From: Pseudisothecium myosuroides
Taxonomy: Eukaryota; Streptophyta; Bryopsida; Hypnales; Lembophyllaceae
Length of the DNA: 64,000 nucleotides
Assembly: GCA_951799445.1 (NCBI GenBank)
Contig: OX637296.1
Span: 13,640,001-13,704,000 of the forward strand
Reading direction: 5' to 3'
Made by a program: the position numbers and the translations under genes. The notes beneath the pieces are model-generated. The model saw only the letters and a program-made list of their open reading frames with translations, was not told the DNA's origin and ran no database searches. Within the stretch, counting starts at the first letter, position 1, and each line of letters begins with the position of its first letter. Below, piece by piece: positions 12,144-24,076 of the stretch.

Positions 12144-14001
12144 ATTAATGGTTTCATTTGACTTAATAAAGGCCTGTTCTCACCTAGCGTTTGGTAGTGG
12201 CGGTTATAAAATCATCATATCTCTACCAAAGATGGAAAGGTGCAAGTTTTATGGAAGCATTTTATGAAAAATACCATTGCAGCAAAGAATGATTGCTAAG
12301 CCCAGGTATGGTCATACCTTGACAATAGAGTGTGCTAAAATTGTCCATGCTTGGGCCCAGTGTAAGCTGAGTGGAAAAAAATTATTATTGTACTCTACAT
12401 GTGTTTTATAATGCAATGGTCACCTTTTCTTCCAAATAAAAAAATAAAAAATAGTTCATGCTTTAAAAGTGTCGTTGCGCATGGAGATAGATATGAAGTT
12501 TTCTACGTCCCCAAAGTGAATATTTTCAAATAGGAACAATTTTAGAGCTATTCCAATCCCAACTTCAAAAATTCATAATTAATTCAATAATAAGTTCGTT
12601 AATACGACGTTGGTTAGATGCAATTTCTTCTTGCTTCTTTTGTTTGAATGAAAAATGTGTAAACCCTCTTAAAATCTAGATCGATGCTTAGAAATATGCT
12701 TTATGACTCCTTAGCTTTAGTGTAGTGGTTGTATGCAAGCTAATGGTATTAATGGATGGTATAAATATATATAAATTATAGATTTCTTAAATTTGGTTTG
12801 ATCAAATTGTAAAATATAATTTAGTTTGAAGCAAGTTATCCTATCAATAGAATCAATAGAAAACATTGCATATCTTAGGTGAGAAATTAAACAAAATTAT
12901 CCCCTAATCAACTCACACTTAGAAAATTCAAAACTATTTGTTTTTGTGTCCAAATCTAATTATGAAAATAAATAGTTAAAAATACTTAATCTGTAAAGGT
13001 CCATGCATTCAAAAAGTGAATGCGCCTTAGTAACCTTGATTGTAACTTTCAAAATAATCATTTTTGGTATTTGATTTAAACTAGAAAAATGAAGCTTAGT
13101 AAGTTTTGTTCCTATTCTATTGTAAAATTTGCAAAACTCCAAAATTGAAAGAATTATTGCAATTGCAAGCTCTAAGTGTTAGAATCTATATTACATAATA
13201 TAATTATGTGGATTTCATTTGTATTTCCTTCTTTATAAATGGAAAAAGATTCAAATTTTTATAATATATATTATAGTTGATATAATTTTATTTTCATTTT
13301 TTACTTTAAATATTAAAATAATTTGATTTTTCCATCAATTTTTTTGAAATGATCAACATCTATAAGAATATATATTCTTCGACAAGTGAAAAATATCAAA
13401 ATTTTACACATTAATTATATAAAATGATAAATTTAGCTTGGCAATTGCATTTAATAATTGGCAAGGATGTTTGAATTTAAAATATAAAATAATTGATCAA
13501 TAAATCCTCACACCAATCTCCATTGATATTAGTATCTCTCGTGAAAAAAAAACAAATTTATTGGATTGACTTTATTGTATTTACTAATTTATTTTTACTT
13601 TTGCTATAAAAATTATAAAAATGACAATTTTCACAAATCAATTTGAATTTTTTTCTAGTAATAAAAAATCCAAATATATCATATAAATACAAGTGCATTA
13701 ACTGTAGAAGACTAGTATGAACTATAAAAGTTTGATCACCAATTGCAAACAGTTGTTCACAACAGACTTTTTTGAAATTCCCTATGATTGGTTTAGAGCT
13801 TTTATAGCTTTTCCTTGCTAGTTTATGTATTTCCCGGTGTTATAATGTCATTAAGGAGGGATCTTTATAGAATTCTTGTACAAAAGAAATTGTAGGTTTT
13901 CTTTGCAAAGATTTTCATAAATTCTCTCCAAATCCCCCGTGTGCAATCCAAAGTGGTAGACTTTGCACACATCTCACATTTCATTGTTGTTTCCACGTGA
14001 T
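12144..14001. other. AT-rich intergenic DNA, nothing recognised
   Basis: Strongly AT-rich, with no supported gene, RNA gene or inverted repeat. Confidence 0.4.
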
Positions 14002-14271
14002 CACTATAAGAAACCCCTGTTTTAGGTGACGAGGCCTAATTTTTTATGACGGATTTTAGGTGATGTCAATGTTGACAACTCAAAAATTTTAAGTCAACAA
14101 AAATATACAACATAACATCAATATTGACAATCCAATGTTTTTATGTCAACATTGATGTTACGTTGGACATTTTTGTTGACATAAAAATTTTGGCTTGTAA
14201 ACATTGACATCACCTAAAATCCATCATAAAAAATTAGAGCTTGTCACCTAAAACAGGGCTTTCTTATAGTG
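14002..14271. mobile_element. CACTA-like MITE (270 bp)
   Basis: Begins CACTATAAGAAA and ends TTTCTTATAGTG, a perfect 12-bp terminal inverted repeat. The inverted match continues inward (CCTGTTTTAGGTGAC left, GTCACCTAAAACAGG right; TGATGTCAATGTT left, AACATTGACATCA right), so the element could form a long hairpin. The flanks GAT and AAT agree at two of three positions. Same termini as the element at 6782. Confidence 0.65.
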
Positions 14272-15407
14272 AATATTTGGTAGATTTTACAAGATGCAAT
14301 TGTCCCATATGGATTGTCAATAGTATTATGAGGGAGGACACATAAGACTTGTAAGTAGTCAATTCTTGAGACAATGAATTCTATTCACATAAATCCATTT
14401 TTTCTGAATTTGTATATTTCAAAAATCTAAGAAATTTTATAATATATGAAATTTAAAAATGTTCAAACAAATGAAATCTACATAACACTAATATTTTGAA
14501 CTCTTGAACTCTAAAAAGGATCTAGATCAAAAATTTTGAAATGTACAAATCAATGAGATTTAAATTTAAATCTTCATATTAGTTAGATTTGACTCCAAAA
14601 TCTACAAATTATATTGATTTTGTGCACTAAAATATATACTAAAGTTAGATTTTAGAGGCATAAATCTACATTCTAGAATATTGAATTTCAGAAATTGAGT
14701 TGATTTGGAGGTGGGGACATCTTCTAATAACATTGAAAAATGCATAGATTTCCCCTTAATAAAATTAAAAAAATTCCCTGTCTCACATTTCCCTATGAAG
14801 GCCACATTCCCTGTGAATATCAATTTCCTACCCTTCTATGTTTCCTTGGAGGGAATTTTCAGTACAATGCTCGCAAGGAATTCAAAAAATGTTCCTTGTG
14901 GCTGTTGCCAATGTAGATTCTTGTTTTTTCATCTACAATTTTTTGCTAGAGAGGTGTCACTTATACCCTAAAGATTAGAAATCATGGAATGAATTTTAAA
15001 GACTTTGAGAAGGTTCCTAAGATCTCAAATTTTACTATAATGTTTTCAAACTTTTTTTGAAGGTAAAGGAATATCTAGCTTTCTAGGAATACAATTTTTA
15101 TTTCATCTAGTTCATGAAAGTTTCATTATGTCCTCCTAAGCACAAAAATGCTTGCGCCCATTTTGGTGAAACACATTCATGAACCTTTATGGATTATACG
15201 CAGGAGGTGGTACAAATATCCCTCATAACGACACCGACATTTATAGACGAACTGAGTTTCTTAGAACACGGATCACAAGCACGGTTACAATATTTACATG
15301 CTCATTGAGAAAAGGTGTTTAATCCATGAAGACGAAATCCACAGAGGCATCCCTAGCCAACACTCACAATTTGTGAAATATTTTTTCTAGATGGTATAGT
15401 TTACAGC
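14272..15407. other. Intergenic DNA and probable LCNP 3' region
   Basis: AT-rich to about 15,150. The last 200 bases, next to the LCNP stop codon, have more balanced composition and probably include its 3' untranslated region. No gene is supported here. Confidence 0.35.
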
Positions 15408-17797
15408 TCAGTTGAACTTCGGCAGATACAACTGAATTAGTTTCTTGATTGTCTCTAGACTACTAGTGAAGGGGTTGAGTTCAACTCCCTTCTTAAGTCC
15501 GAGAGGTTGGGGCACGAAGGTATTATCCAGCACATCCTCAAAGCCAGGCTTAGCTTCTAGCTGCTCTACTGACGTTTCTTCGCAGTCCTGAGGAGTGTCC
15601 CTAATATCATCTGCGTCATAGCCCAATTTTGCCAGTACTGCTTTCTGTGTATCGATAAACTCCCGTCCAGGATTGGGTTTGCGAGAATATATCTGGCACA
15701 CGCATTTTCTTAGATGTAGGACATAGACACACGAATACATTCGTACGGACTCGATGCAACTAAATAATTTCACCACTAACATTCAGCACTTGAATATGGG
15801 CTTACTCTTCCTTTCTCACAACAGAAAGTCCCTCTGAATCTAAGGTTTTTGGTATGTTGGCTTAAACATATACTAAATGTTTTTGTAAGAACAGAGGATA
15901 AAGAGGAGGAATGGAGATTTACAAACCTGTATGAAGCTAGCATCCTTAGCCCCTGACACAAGGGCGTAATTGTCATAGTCAGTGTCGAGCACATTGTAGG
16001 GCTGCCTTGGGATGAATGGAAGGTTGGGAAAGCGCAAGTAGCACTTTTGTTGAACCATCTGCTTTCTTTCGAACTCACTAATCTTCAGCTTAGCAAGCTC
16101 TTTATCCGTCACGCACTGGACTCTCCCACGAATGCCTGTGATATAGCCTGTTGGACTTCCATGAACACAGAATGTCTCTACCTGTAGCGTTCCACCATGA
16201 GATCACGAAAAAATCTTTGGCACTGAGAGCTCATGCCAGTCAAGTTTCACTTGAAATCATAATGCGTCAAAATGAACCAATCTACAGAAGGCCATACTAA
16301 AATAGAGACTCACTGGGCATTCTTCTCTTTCTAATAGTGTATCAAGATATTCCCAATGGTGAATCCATTTAGACATGTCCTAACGCATTTCCGACTCAAT
16401 GAGCTAGAAAGGAATGCTAAATATTGCAGACAACAAAAAATACCTCAATTGACATTTTAGCTTCATTATAGCTGTAGATGCCCTGCCAGTAACACAAACA
16501 AATAATGTAAGAGGATATCAATGTAAGAGTTTGAAGGGAATAAGAAAGCACTGCGAATCTTAGAAGAAGAGTTATTACAATTTCCTTGCCGTGACCAGAA
16601 GCGGCGTCATACCTGCGTGCAATGACAGTCTTCTTGGCCCTGGCCAGCAAATCCGAGTTTCAGTGATGCAACTTCATACCAACGACCTACATAGCGTGCC
16701 GGGTTGAAGTTTTTCATAGTCATTCCTCCTGACATTATCAGAGGACCTACACTACCGCTTGGACCCAGGTTCAGTACTGTGCCTGCATCAGGCTCAGCCG
16801 CAATTTCACACAAGCTTCCAGGGCTGAGGCCCGTCTCTGCAAGCGCCACCTGTAGCAGGTCATCGTGACGGACACGACTGTAAACTACAACTTCTTAGTC
16901 TCACTGCCAGAATTCCATTTTGTAAGGCAAGACCTAAACTTCGAGAGGTAGGTGAGGGGTGAGGTAAGTTAGAATCGTCAACGACTTCCCAAGAAGAAAT
17001 ACATTACAGAAGACCCCAATAAATCAGCAGTGCTCTCACAGTCTCACCGTTCTCTTAAATAGTCATTAGCTTCATATAATGCTCATGATGAGTTGACTTT
17101 TAGCTAATGTCAGTGAAACGCAAATGATGCTGACATAATGTTTGTATACTGTTAGTGTCATCGGCATTAACTTACTATTCATATTACATTGAAAACTCTG
17201 AAGTGGACATTAAGTGAACTTTAAACTGGCATTACTTAACATCATCTGAATACTGATTTAGCTTTATATTAGATAACATTAAATAATCATTAATAACTGT
17301 GCGAATGTAAAAGAGGGATCTTTTGAGATGAGTAACAATGTAAACACCTTGTAATCTGAGATATTTACCTCGCCAATAGGAGAGAATAGCAGCAGCACAG
17401 CGGTCGCCGTCGCCACTGCAGGAGATTGCACAGTACTGCCCAGGGAACATCTCACTTCTACCGCCACCTTCTTTGTAGTAGAGTACTCATTTCTGCAATG
17501 CGAAGGGGAATTTACTGCATGATTCGGCTGTTTATGTATTTGAAGCAGCAAGAAGAAGCTCCAAGTATATGGAAGCAAATTATGAAACACCTGAATCCAT
17601 TGTCTGTTGGCCAACTGAAGTGTAAATGAAGAAAGAGGGATTGGCGACGTAAATGTCACTTTTGCCATGGTACAATGCTCCATCTAAACTCCACCATTGT
17701 TTGGACTTACTGCTGGAAGGCCATACCTGGAATATGGAGTCCGATGCATAGCAGCAGTAAAAGAGGACACCAGCATTGTTGACGATGCCATAGCCAT
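15408..17797 (-). CDS. LCNP: Plastid lipocalin (chloroplastic/lumenal lipocalin)
   Basis: LCNP (CHL) is a thylakoid-lumen lipocalin needed for sustained photoprotective quenching (qH) and protection against lipid peroxidation. Six-exon model with GT-AG introns and consistent phases: 17797-17727, 17492-17369, 16849-16613, 16482-16444, 16181-15927, 15692-15408; 336 aa (Arabidopsis LCNP is about 353). The N-terminus MAMASSTMLVSSF is a typical stroma transit peptide. A hydrophobic stretch TATAVLLLFSP before VALAET looks like a lumen-targeting signal. Lipocalin signatures are GRWYEVASL (about 120-128), the Cys-rich EDCHCTQ, and TDYDNYALVSG (about 224-234). The C-terminal QDCEETSV and PFTSSLETIKKL match the plant family. 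An alternative start at 17668 reads unspliced into exon 2 (MAKVTFTSP...); I prefer the spliced start because it gives better targeting and exact phase. Transcribed away from LHCA5. Confidence 0.9.
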
Positions 17798-18791
17798 ATT
17801 GAATCAAACGTTGGTGAGATTTCCTCTCCAGGTCTCGGAAAAACCTTGATCTCACGCCTTAGAACACAAATTGGATCTCACTATACGCGCACACGCACAA
17901 GTATCACACATTGAAATTGTAGACCAGTCAATTAGACAGATTAAGACGTAAAACCTGAGCTCCCCATTTTACCACCAATGTGAAGGAGGAACAATTCACA
18001 TATTCTTCCTTTATCTCGCTCTGACTCATTGGCCACACTCATCAAGTTCTCTAAGAAAGCCAAAACATTATCCATGAATGCACCACCAGAGCTGATCGCT
18101 TCAGGTATTCGGAATCTGAACCATGACACTAGAAGCCAAAATCATAGCATAAATGAGAGAAGCCCAAAAAAATTGGCAAAAGGTTAGGGGTTCCCTGTAC
18201 CATGGAATGTCCGCTCAGTGATAATGTTTATGTTTCCAGCCATCCGGAATCAAGACTGCTACCTGAAAAACATAATAATCATTAGATGAAAGGCGAGCAA
18301 CCTCTCACACGAATTAAGATCAAGTGCAAGAGGACCCACAAACCAAAGAGCAATCACAGATTTCTAAATTAACTAGCCTCAGAATGCTGTTCAAATTGAA
18401 AGCAAGAAACCCGTGACGTCGTCGTCACTCGTTCGAAATCCAACCACACATCATTCAATCCAGAGCTCATAGAGAAACGCACCGACACGCCAAAGAGAAG
18501 CAGAAGCTGCGAACTAGCAATTGAATTGAATTGAATTCCTGACCCGCCATAGCCATCATCCTCGAAGAGCACGCCTGAACAGCCACGCGACCAGTCCAAC
18601 CCACGACTGAGATTCTATGACCGTGGCGCCATGCAGTTATATCCTCTTTATGTCTAACAAGTTGGTCCCACTACCGTGGTCCAACCGAGACCGCGGTCAT
18701 GGGATCGTCTTCCTCCTCAGAGGATTCGGAACAGGAAGAGGAACCACGACCGCACAGGAGCAGCAGGCAAGCTCGGCCCGATTTTGCAGCT
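17798..18791. promoter_or_regulatory. Shared intergenic region between divergent LCNP and LHCA5
   Basis: The two modelled start codons are 994 bp apart and face away from each other, so this region must hold both promoters and 5' leaders. A TGACGTC word (18,414-18,420), a bZIP-type core, lies roughly midway. I could not assign a TATA box. Part of the region on the minus side is probably a spliced leader of LCNP (see 17,955-18,243). Confidence 0.5.
17955..18243 (-). other. Possible upstream ORF or small exons in the LCNP leader
   Basis: An ATG at 18,243 opens a frame (MAGNINIITERTFH) that runs to a GT donor at 18,201/18,200. It can be joined to a segment 18,128-17,955 (VSWFRFRIPEA...) ending in AG|GTTTTA, giving 72 codons without a stop. 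A further acceptor at 17,857 would keep the frame open into the LCNP start region in another frame. I recognise no domain. It could be a short upstream ORF in a spliced 5' leader, a small separate gene, or chance. Confidence 0.25.
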
Positions 18792-21134
18792 ATGGCGCTG
18801 CTCTCTTCCGTCGCCTCTGCTGCTACTTCTCGTATGGCAGTGACGCCGTGTACTTCGCGTCTCAGTGCGTCTTGGAGATATGGAGATTTAGGTTTCTGTG
18901 CGCCGGGGATTGGTGGAATTCTGCAACGTTCAGCTGGGAAATGCAGAGCGCAAGCCGTCGAGACTGCCACTCCCATTGCGGGGCGGTCCTTGTGGTTGCC
19001 AGGATCCACTCCTCCAGCTTACCTCGATGGAACGTAAGTTTCATATTCTTGCTCCTGGGTCAGAATGGTTTTGAGGATTCGAGTCTTGGAGCTTTTGGTC
19101 TTCGCAATTTTGATGCGCAGTGTCTTTTGGAGATTCTGTAGCAATGTGAGGGGATTTTATATATTACGGATGACCGTTCAGGCATCACATTGCTGAATTG
19201 TGTGGAGATGGTGGAATCTGATATCATTTTAGTGCAACGGAACTCTGTCCATAACAATGTGTTAGCCGCAACATTGTCGACTGTGTGGTCCGAATAATGA
19301 ATTTTAAATTCGTCGAGGGAGTACCTTTTCATGATAAATTCATTCTTGCACAGTTGTCGCTCTTGGAATATGAGCATGTTTACGCCATTGCTGATCTGGT
19401 TTAAGAATAATTCAGCCAGGGTTACCGGAAAACCGAACCTTCCTTTTAATTCCATTTTTTAAATTGCGTTTTTCATTGCCTCAGATTTTTTTTTTTCCGA
19501 TTCTGTTTCTTGTGACTGTTCTTAAGCTTTAAGTACACGTATAAAGATTGACAATTGTTATACACATATAACAGGGTTGCACGTATATCGATGTTATTGA
19601 ATTAGAAATCAGCGAACAGAATGAAGTGTTATTTCCGTTTCCTTGAACTTTAGACTGAGCATTGGAATGTGTGTATCACTTCCATTTGCGGGGAACTGTC
19701 ACTTAGAAGTTTTGCTATCAATCTTTGAATGATGTCGGTCCGCAGATTGGCAGGTGATTATGGATTTGATCCTTTGGGGCTTGGGCGAGACCCTGAGAAT
19801 CTACGATGGTTCGTGCAGGCTGAGCTTGTGCACGCTCGCTTTGCTATGGCGGGTGTCGCTGGAATCCTATTTACTGATGTATGCTTCCCTCCTGAACAAA
19901 TTTTCCATAGAATGATAGTCAAGTTCGTTTGAATTGTATTGATGTCGCCTCTGATGAGAATTCATTTGACCAATTGTATGAAATTGGCATAATTTCATAA
20001 CTTGGTCCTGATATAAGCAACTCGTTAGACAGTCAATGAGCTGTATCAAGGAAGGATGGCATTGTCTGAAGGTTATGACTTAATTCGAAGTGCTGGAATT
20101 ATTTGGAGTATACATTAATGCTTCTCAAATGGCTGCTACTTCGATTCAGATTATTTTCTCCCATTTTTACAAAACGTCTTTGTGTACAGCTTCTGCGCGC
20201 TACTGGACGAACCGATGTGCCGTTGTGGTATGAAGCGGGTGCTTCTAAGTTTGACTTCGCAGACACAAAGACACTTTTCATAGTACAGCTTCTTTTGATG
20301 GGGTAACTTTCGGAGCTCTGTAAAGTTTTTGTTTGTGGTTTTTGAATTTGAAAGGACAAGAAAGCTCTTAGAACGATATGAAGTTCGTACTCGCGGCATC
20401 CACTGACTCATCCGTCCGTCTTGTGTGACATGCTATGGATTCTTTGATAAAAAAAAACTCGCTTATGTCCTCGAGCTAGCACTGGCTTTTATGACAGAAA
20501 GTTAAACGTGGTTTTCAGGTTTGTGGAGACAAAAAGATGGATGGACTTCGTTACTCCTGGCTCTCAAGCAGCAGAAGACTCCTTCTTCGGTTTTGAGCCT
20601 GCATTTAGAGGCTTAGAAAATGGGTGAGTATGCTTAGGGATACAGTCGAAACGTCCTTTGTGATTTATAATCCTGGCCATATTGAGCGACTCTTGCAACG
20701 GCTGCTCATCGTGACTTATGCTCCGCACATGACCGGATTGTACCAATTTTCTTCCCTGCAGGTACCCTGGTGGTCCTATTTTCAATCCATTGGGCTTCGC
20801 AAATGACACAAGGATATCTCAGCCCCTGCGATGGAAAGAGATCAAGAATGGTAAGCAATCACCCTCGTCTATTCTACTACCGGAGACAAAGTTTACCCCT
20901 AAAGGACCAAGAGCCCATTCTGTGGGGCTCAGCTGCTTCTCTGAAAAATCCTGTAGCATTCATGGTTGCTAACTGTGTCTGCGTCTCCTCTGTGCAGGCC
21001 GACTTGCCATGGTGGCAATGGTAGGATTTATCGTTCAGGCTTATATCACGAAAACCGGCCCTGTAGAAAATCTTATGACTCATCTCTCTGACCCGGTGCA
21101 CGCAACAATCATTCAGAGGATAGCAAACCATTGA
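18792..21134 (+). CDS. LHCA5: Light-harvesting complex I protein Lhca5
   Basis: A chlorophyll a/b-binding antenna protein of photosystem I; Lhca5 is a minor subunit that helps join PSI to the chloroplast NDH complex. Six exons with matching phases: 18792-19033, 19746-19878, 20190-20302, 20519-20623, 20762-20850, 20998-21134; 272 aa. Residues 1-60 form a Ser/Ala-rich plastid transit region ([14 protein letters not shown]). Mature features in order: [20 protein letters not shown]; helix [69 protein letters not shown]; helix [18 protein letters not shown]-terminus [13 protein letters not shown] then ATIIQ. The YEAGA.KFDFA.TKTL block and the HLS.P..TIIQ ending fit Lhca5 better than Lhca2 or Lhca6. 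An in-frame ATG at 18,699 would add an acidic extension; 18,792 is chosen because it gives a proper transit peptide. Confidence 0.92.
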
Positions 21135-22090
21135 TACTTGGAGACACTTTCAATTGGAGACACTTTGCGCATCTCATCTTCATAGTTGTAGAAAGAGTTG
21201 CAGTGTAGTATAGTTGCCTTGGATCAGGTCTAAATTGCTCGATTTAATTAGGCCGTGTTGGATTAATTTTTCCATGAAGTCCCAAAACAAAGATAAGGTG
21301 GAGTTCCTCAAATCCCAAAGAACTAACAAAAATCTACAGAAATAGTGGTCTTCTGTTAAGAGGGAGTCGCTTGGGTGAACCCATTCCTTGCTAAAACTCT
21401 TTGTTGACTGCTTATTGGCCCTTAAACCGTGAGAGTCATGGTATCCCCTTGGTGGATTATGAATGTTTTGAAGAGCTTATTGATGAAGTCACATGAGATA
21501 AATGAAGTACATCTAAATATTTTGAAAAAATATTTTTTGTCTATTCTTCAAAAATGTGACTTCTTTGAAATAAAACAAGTTTGAGGCTATGATCCAAACC
21601 AATCTTAATCTTATGATATTAACCCTAGGACACGGGGGATGACCCTGGAAATCATATATTGTGAAACTGTGGGAATCATTGGAATGAAGAAATCCAAAAG
21701 TACTCATTGGAAGTCAAGCTATTGTTGATGTTCTTCACTTTCCACAAAAATTCCAAGGTTCAATAGTTGTTATTTTGTCCTACATAAGAGAATTCCTTCT
21801 CCTTCATCGGACACTTATTGTCTGCGGGCGTCCTTCCTAGGCTAATCCTTGAGAATCCTTGGTAGAGAGGGGAATATAGGAAGCTCCAAATCTATATGGC
21901 TAGAGAAGAATCAAAATTCAAGACTTTTATTTTTATACGTTTTTTTTAATTCTCATCTCTACATGAATTGATACAAAACCTTGCACAAAAATTATGAAGC
22001 ATCTAAGTGACTAACCTCTTCTCATTGTTGAAGAATAGACAAAAATTGTTTTAAGCAAACTTGGATGTACTTTATCCATTTTGTATGCTT
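21135..22090. other. Intergenic DNA downstream of LHCA5
   Basis: The first 100 or so bases are likely LHCA5 3' untranslated sequence. The remainder is AT-rich with no supported gene or repeat. Confidence 0.35.
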
Positions 22091-22230
22091 AAGGTAGACA
22101 CACCCAATCCCGTCCCTTTACCCCATTCCGACATCATGGTCCAATGGTGCACATATTTTATCTACAATGTACTCCATTGGTACATGAGAACAGAATGGGG
22201 TACATGGACGGGAATGGGTGCATCTACCTT
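22091..22230. repeat. 140-nt imperfect fold-back
   Basis: Two arms of about 65 nt pair with scattered mismatches around a short loop. Left arm words AAGGTAGA, CACCCA, TCCCGTCC, TACCCCATTC, TCATG and CCAATGG recur in reverse complement on the right arm. Arm length and mismatch pattern resemble a plant MIRNA foldback or a miniature inverted-repeat transposon; the sequence alone does not separate these. Direction of transcription, if any, is unknown. Confidence 0.6.
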
Positions 22231-22512
22231 AGCTCTCATAGTACGCTCATCTAGTTTTCATAACCGGTTGTTGACTTTTCAACACTAATGTGGCACTGTC
22301 CCATTGGCAACCCATCACCATTGCCACTACAAGTTACAACTCATAATCTTCTTTCCTTTCAACTTGCTTCCTACACTTTTGGATCATGAAGATCAAAGGT
22401 TGTGATTGAAAAATGTACAACCGGTTATGTATGATAATCTATTCTCTGCTAGCGCAGCTCATTGGTTATCTAATACGTACATCATTTAGTTATCGGCTCT
22501 AGTGGACCTTAA

Positions 22513-23420
22513 CCCCTAAAGGACCGGCATGCATTTTTTGGCTATATAGAAATTTTGGGTAGGTCTGGGTGACTAGAGATTTCTATATTTTAAGCTGAAA
22601 TTTTAATAGAAGGTGGGCACGAGGAATATCTTTCATATGCACTAAGTTTCAGGACATTTGAAAATAGGAGTCAAAAGTTATGGCCAAATATGTTACTTTT
22701 TTCGTAACTGGGCAGTCCGGGCAGCAAGAAAAATTTGGCAAAATTTTGATTTTAAATTTTTTTTTTCTTGTAGATTATATTTTTGTCTATCTGGAAAGCT
22801 TTGATTCATTTCATTTGGATTTGTTATGAGAAAGTTATGGACATTCTTGTTTTTCGGGCAGTTAGAGCATCTTCTTGAAAAAAATAACTTGTAGGGCATT
22901 TCTAAGTGCTATTTTTAAGAAAATTAAAAAATCTCATGGTTTAGTTTACTTGCTAGAACAATCTCACCATTGGGAATTTTAATTCCATCTGAAATATATT
23001 AATGTTTTAGATTTTCCTTCTATCTCGTACCTACTTCTACTTAATAAATTTTTTAGGAATGATAATTAAGTTTTTTTGAATATTTTTTTTCCCTAGACTC
23101 TCAACTCAATTCTCCACTATAAAGATTTGAAGTACAAAACTCTGTAGTGCATAAATTTTAAGTGAAAAATGTTTAAAGTCAAAAAATCTAGTCCTGCAAT
23201 GTGCTGAAATACTTGTTTTTTCCACTTTAAACGCAGATATCTTGCAATCTGAGCAGTCAAAAATTCTGAAATTTTTTCCACGCATTCTCATACTAGTTAG
23301 GTGTAAAATCCTACGGTTAGATGTGCAAAAAAGACATTTTTCATTTTTTTTTACTCCTTGCTATAGAAATGGCAGTTTTGATGGGGTTTTGGCAGAAAAA
23401 AGGCCTTGGGTCTTTAGGGG
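22513..23420. mobile_element. TTAA-flanked TIR element, piggyBac-like, non-autonomous (908 bp)
   Basis: The element is bracketed by TTAA on both sides (22,509-22,512 and 23,421-23,424). It has terminal repeats CCCCTAAAGGACC (left) and, in reverse complement, CCCCTAAAGACCC (right). TTAA target duplication with CCC-starting termini is the hallmark of the piggyBac superfamily. No transposase frame is present. Interior sequences are shared with the copies at 32,965 and 42,340-43,874. Confidence 0.6.
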
Positions 23421-23424
23421 TTAA

Positions 23425-23886
23425 GGCCAGCCCAGCCCTTGAGCTGAATTTCTTTGGAATCTTTCGGCTTGCGTTTGAAGTATTCCACCATTTTTTTCCA
23501 GACTGGGTGCGTTTAATGCAACAGAGGCATGGTTTCAGATGAGCTTCTCACATTTATAGATTTGGGTGACACTTGTGCGAATTGAGAGAGTTGTTGGTGG
23601 CGGACACCAAGCTTGTTGTTTTGCACCCGGCCCACAACCTCACACTCTTAGAAAACTCTGTTGTTGCAATTGTTTGGTTTCCTTCGTGCTCTTCTTCATG
23701 GTTGCAGTTCAACAATATATCGTTTAGAAATCATAGAAGATTCAGATTTCTTTATAGAAATTCTTGTTAAATATCAAAAAATATTCTTTCTGATTTAGCG
23801 TTAGATTCTCAATACTTGATTTTTAAAGGCTCTATAAATCATCAAAGTCTGAGCACGTCACGTCATTCAGATGGGAGCCTCTTATA
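23425..23886. other. Intergenic DNA, nothing recognised
   Basis: Short open frames only. No supported gene. Confidence 0.35.
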
Positions 23887-24076
23887 CAGTAGAACCTCTC
23901 TAAGTTGATCCTCTCTAAGTTGATAAACCTCTATAAACTAATCATGTCAGACCGGTCCCGGACTGGGCCACATAACAAAGGCTGTGACTGAAAATGATCC
24001 TCTCTAAGTCAATAAACCTCTATAAACTAATCTGTCAGACATGTCCGGGACCGATCAACTTAGAGAGGTTCTACTG
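23887..24076. mobile_element. Pogo/Emigrant-like MITE (190 bp)
   Basis: Terminal inverted repeats CAGTAGAACCTCTCTAAGTT (left) and the exact reverse complement (right), flanked by TA on both sides (23,885-23,886 and 24,077-24,078). CAGTARAACCTCTNTAA termini with TA duplication are those of Emigrant-type MITEs, related to pogo-like Tc1/mariner transposons in plants. Internal copies of CCTCTATAAACTAATC echo the termini. No coding capacity. Confidence 0.8.

Noticed and set aside
17279..17683. Unspliced LCNP start at 17,683 or 17,668 (MAKVTFTSP...)
   Set aside because: The frame reads through a good CAG acceptor at 17,493. Splicing from 17,727 gives an exact phase match and a more typical transit peptide. 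Kept only as an alternative.
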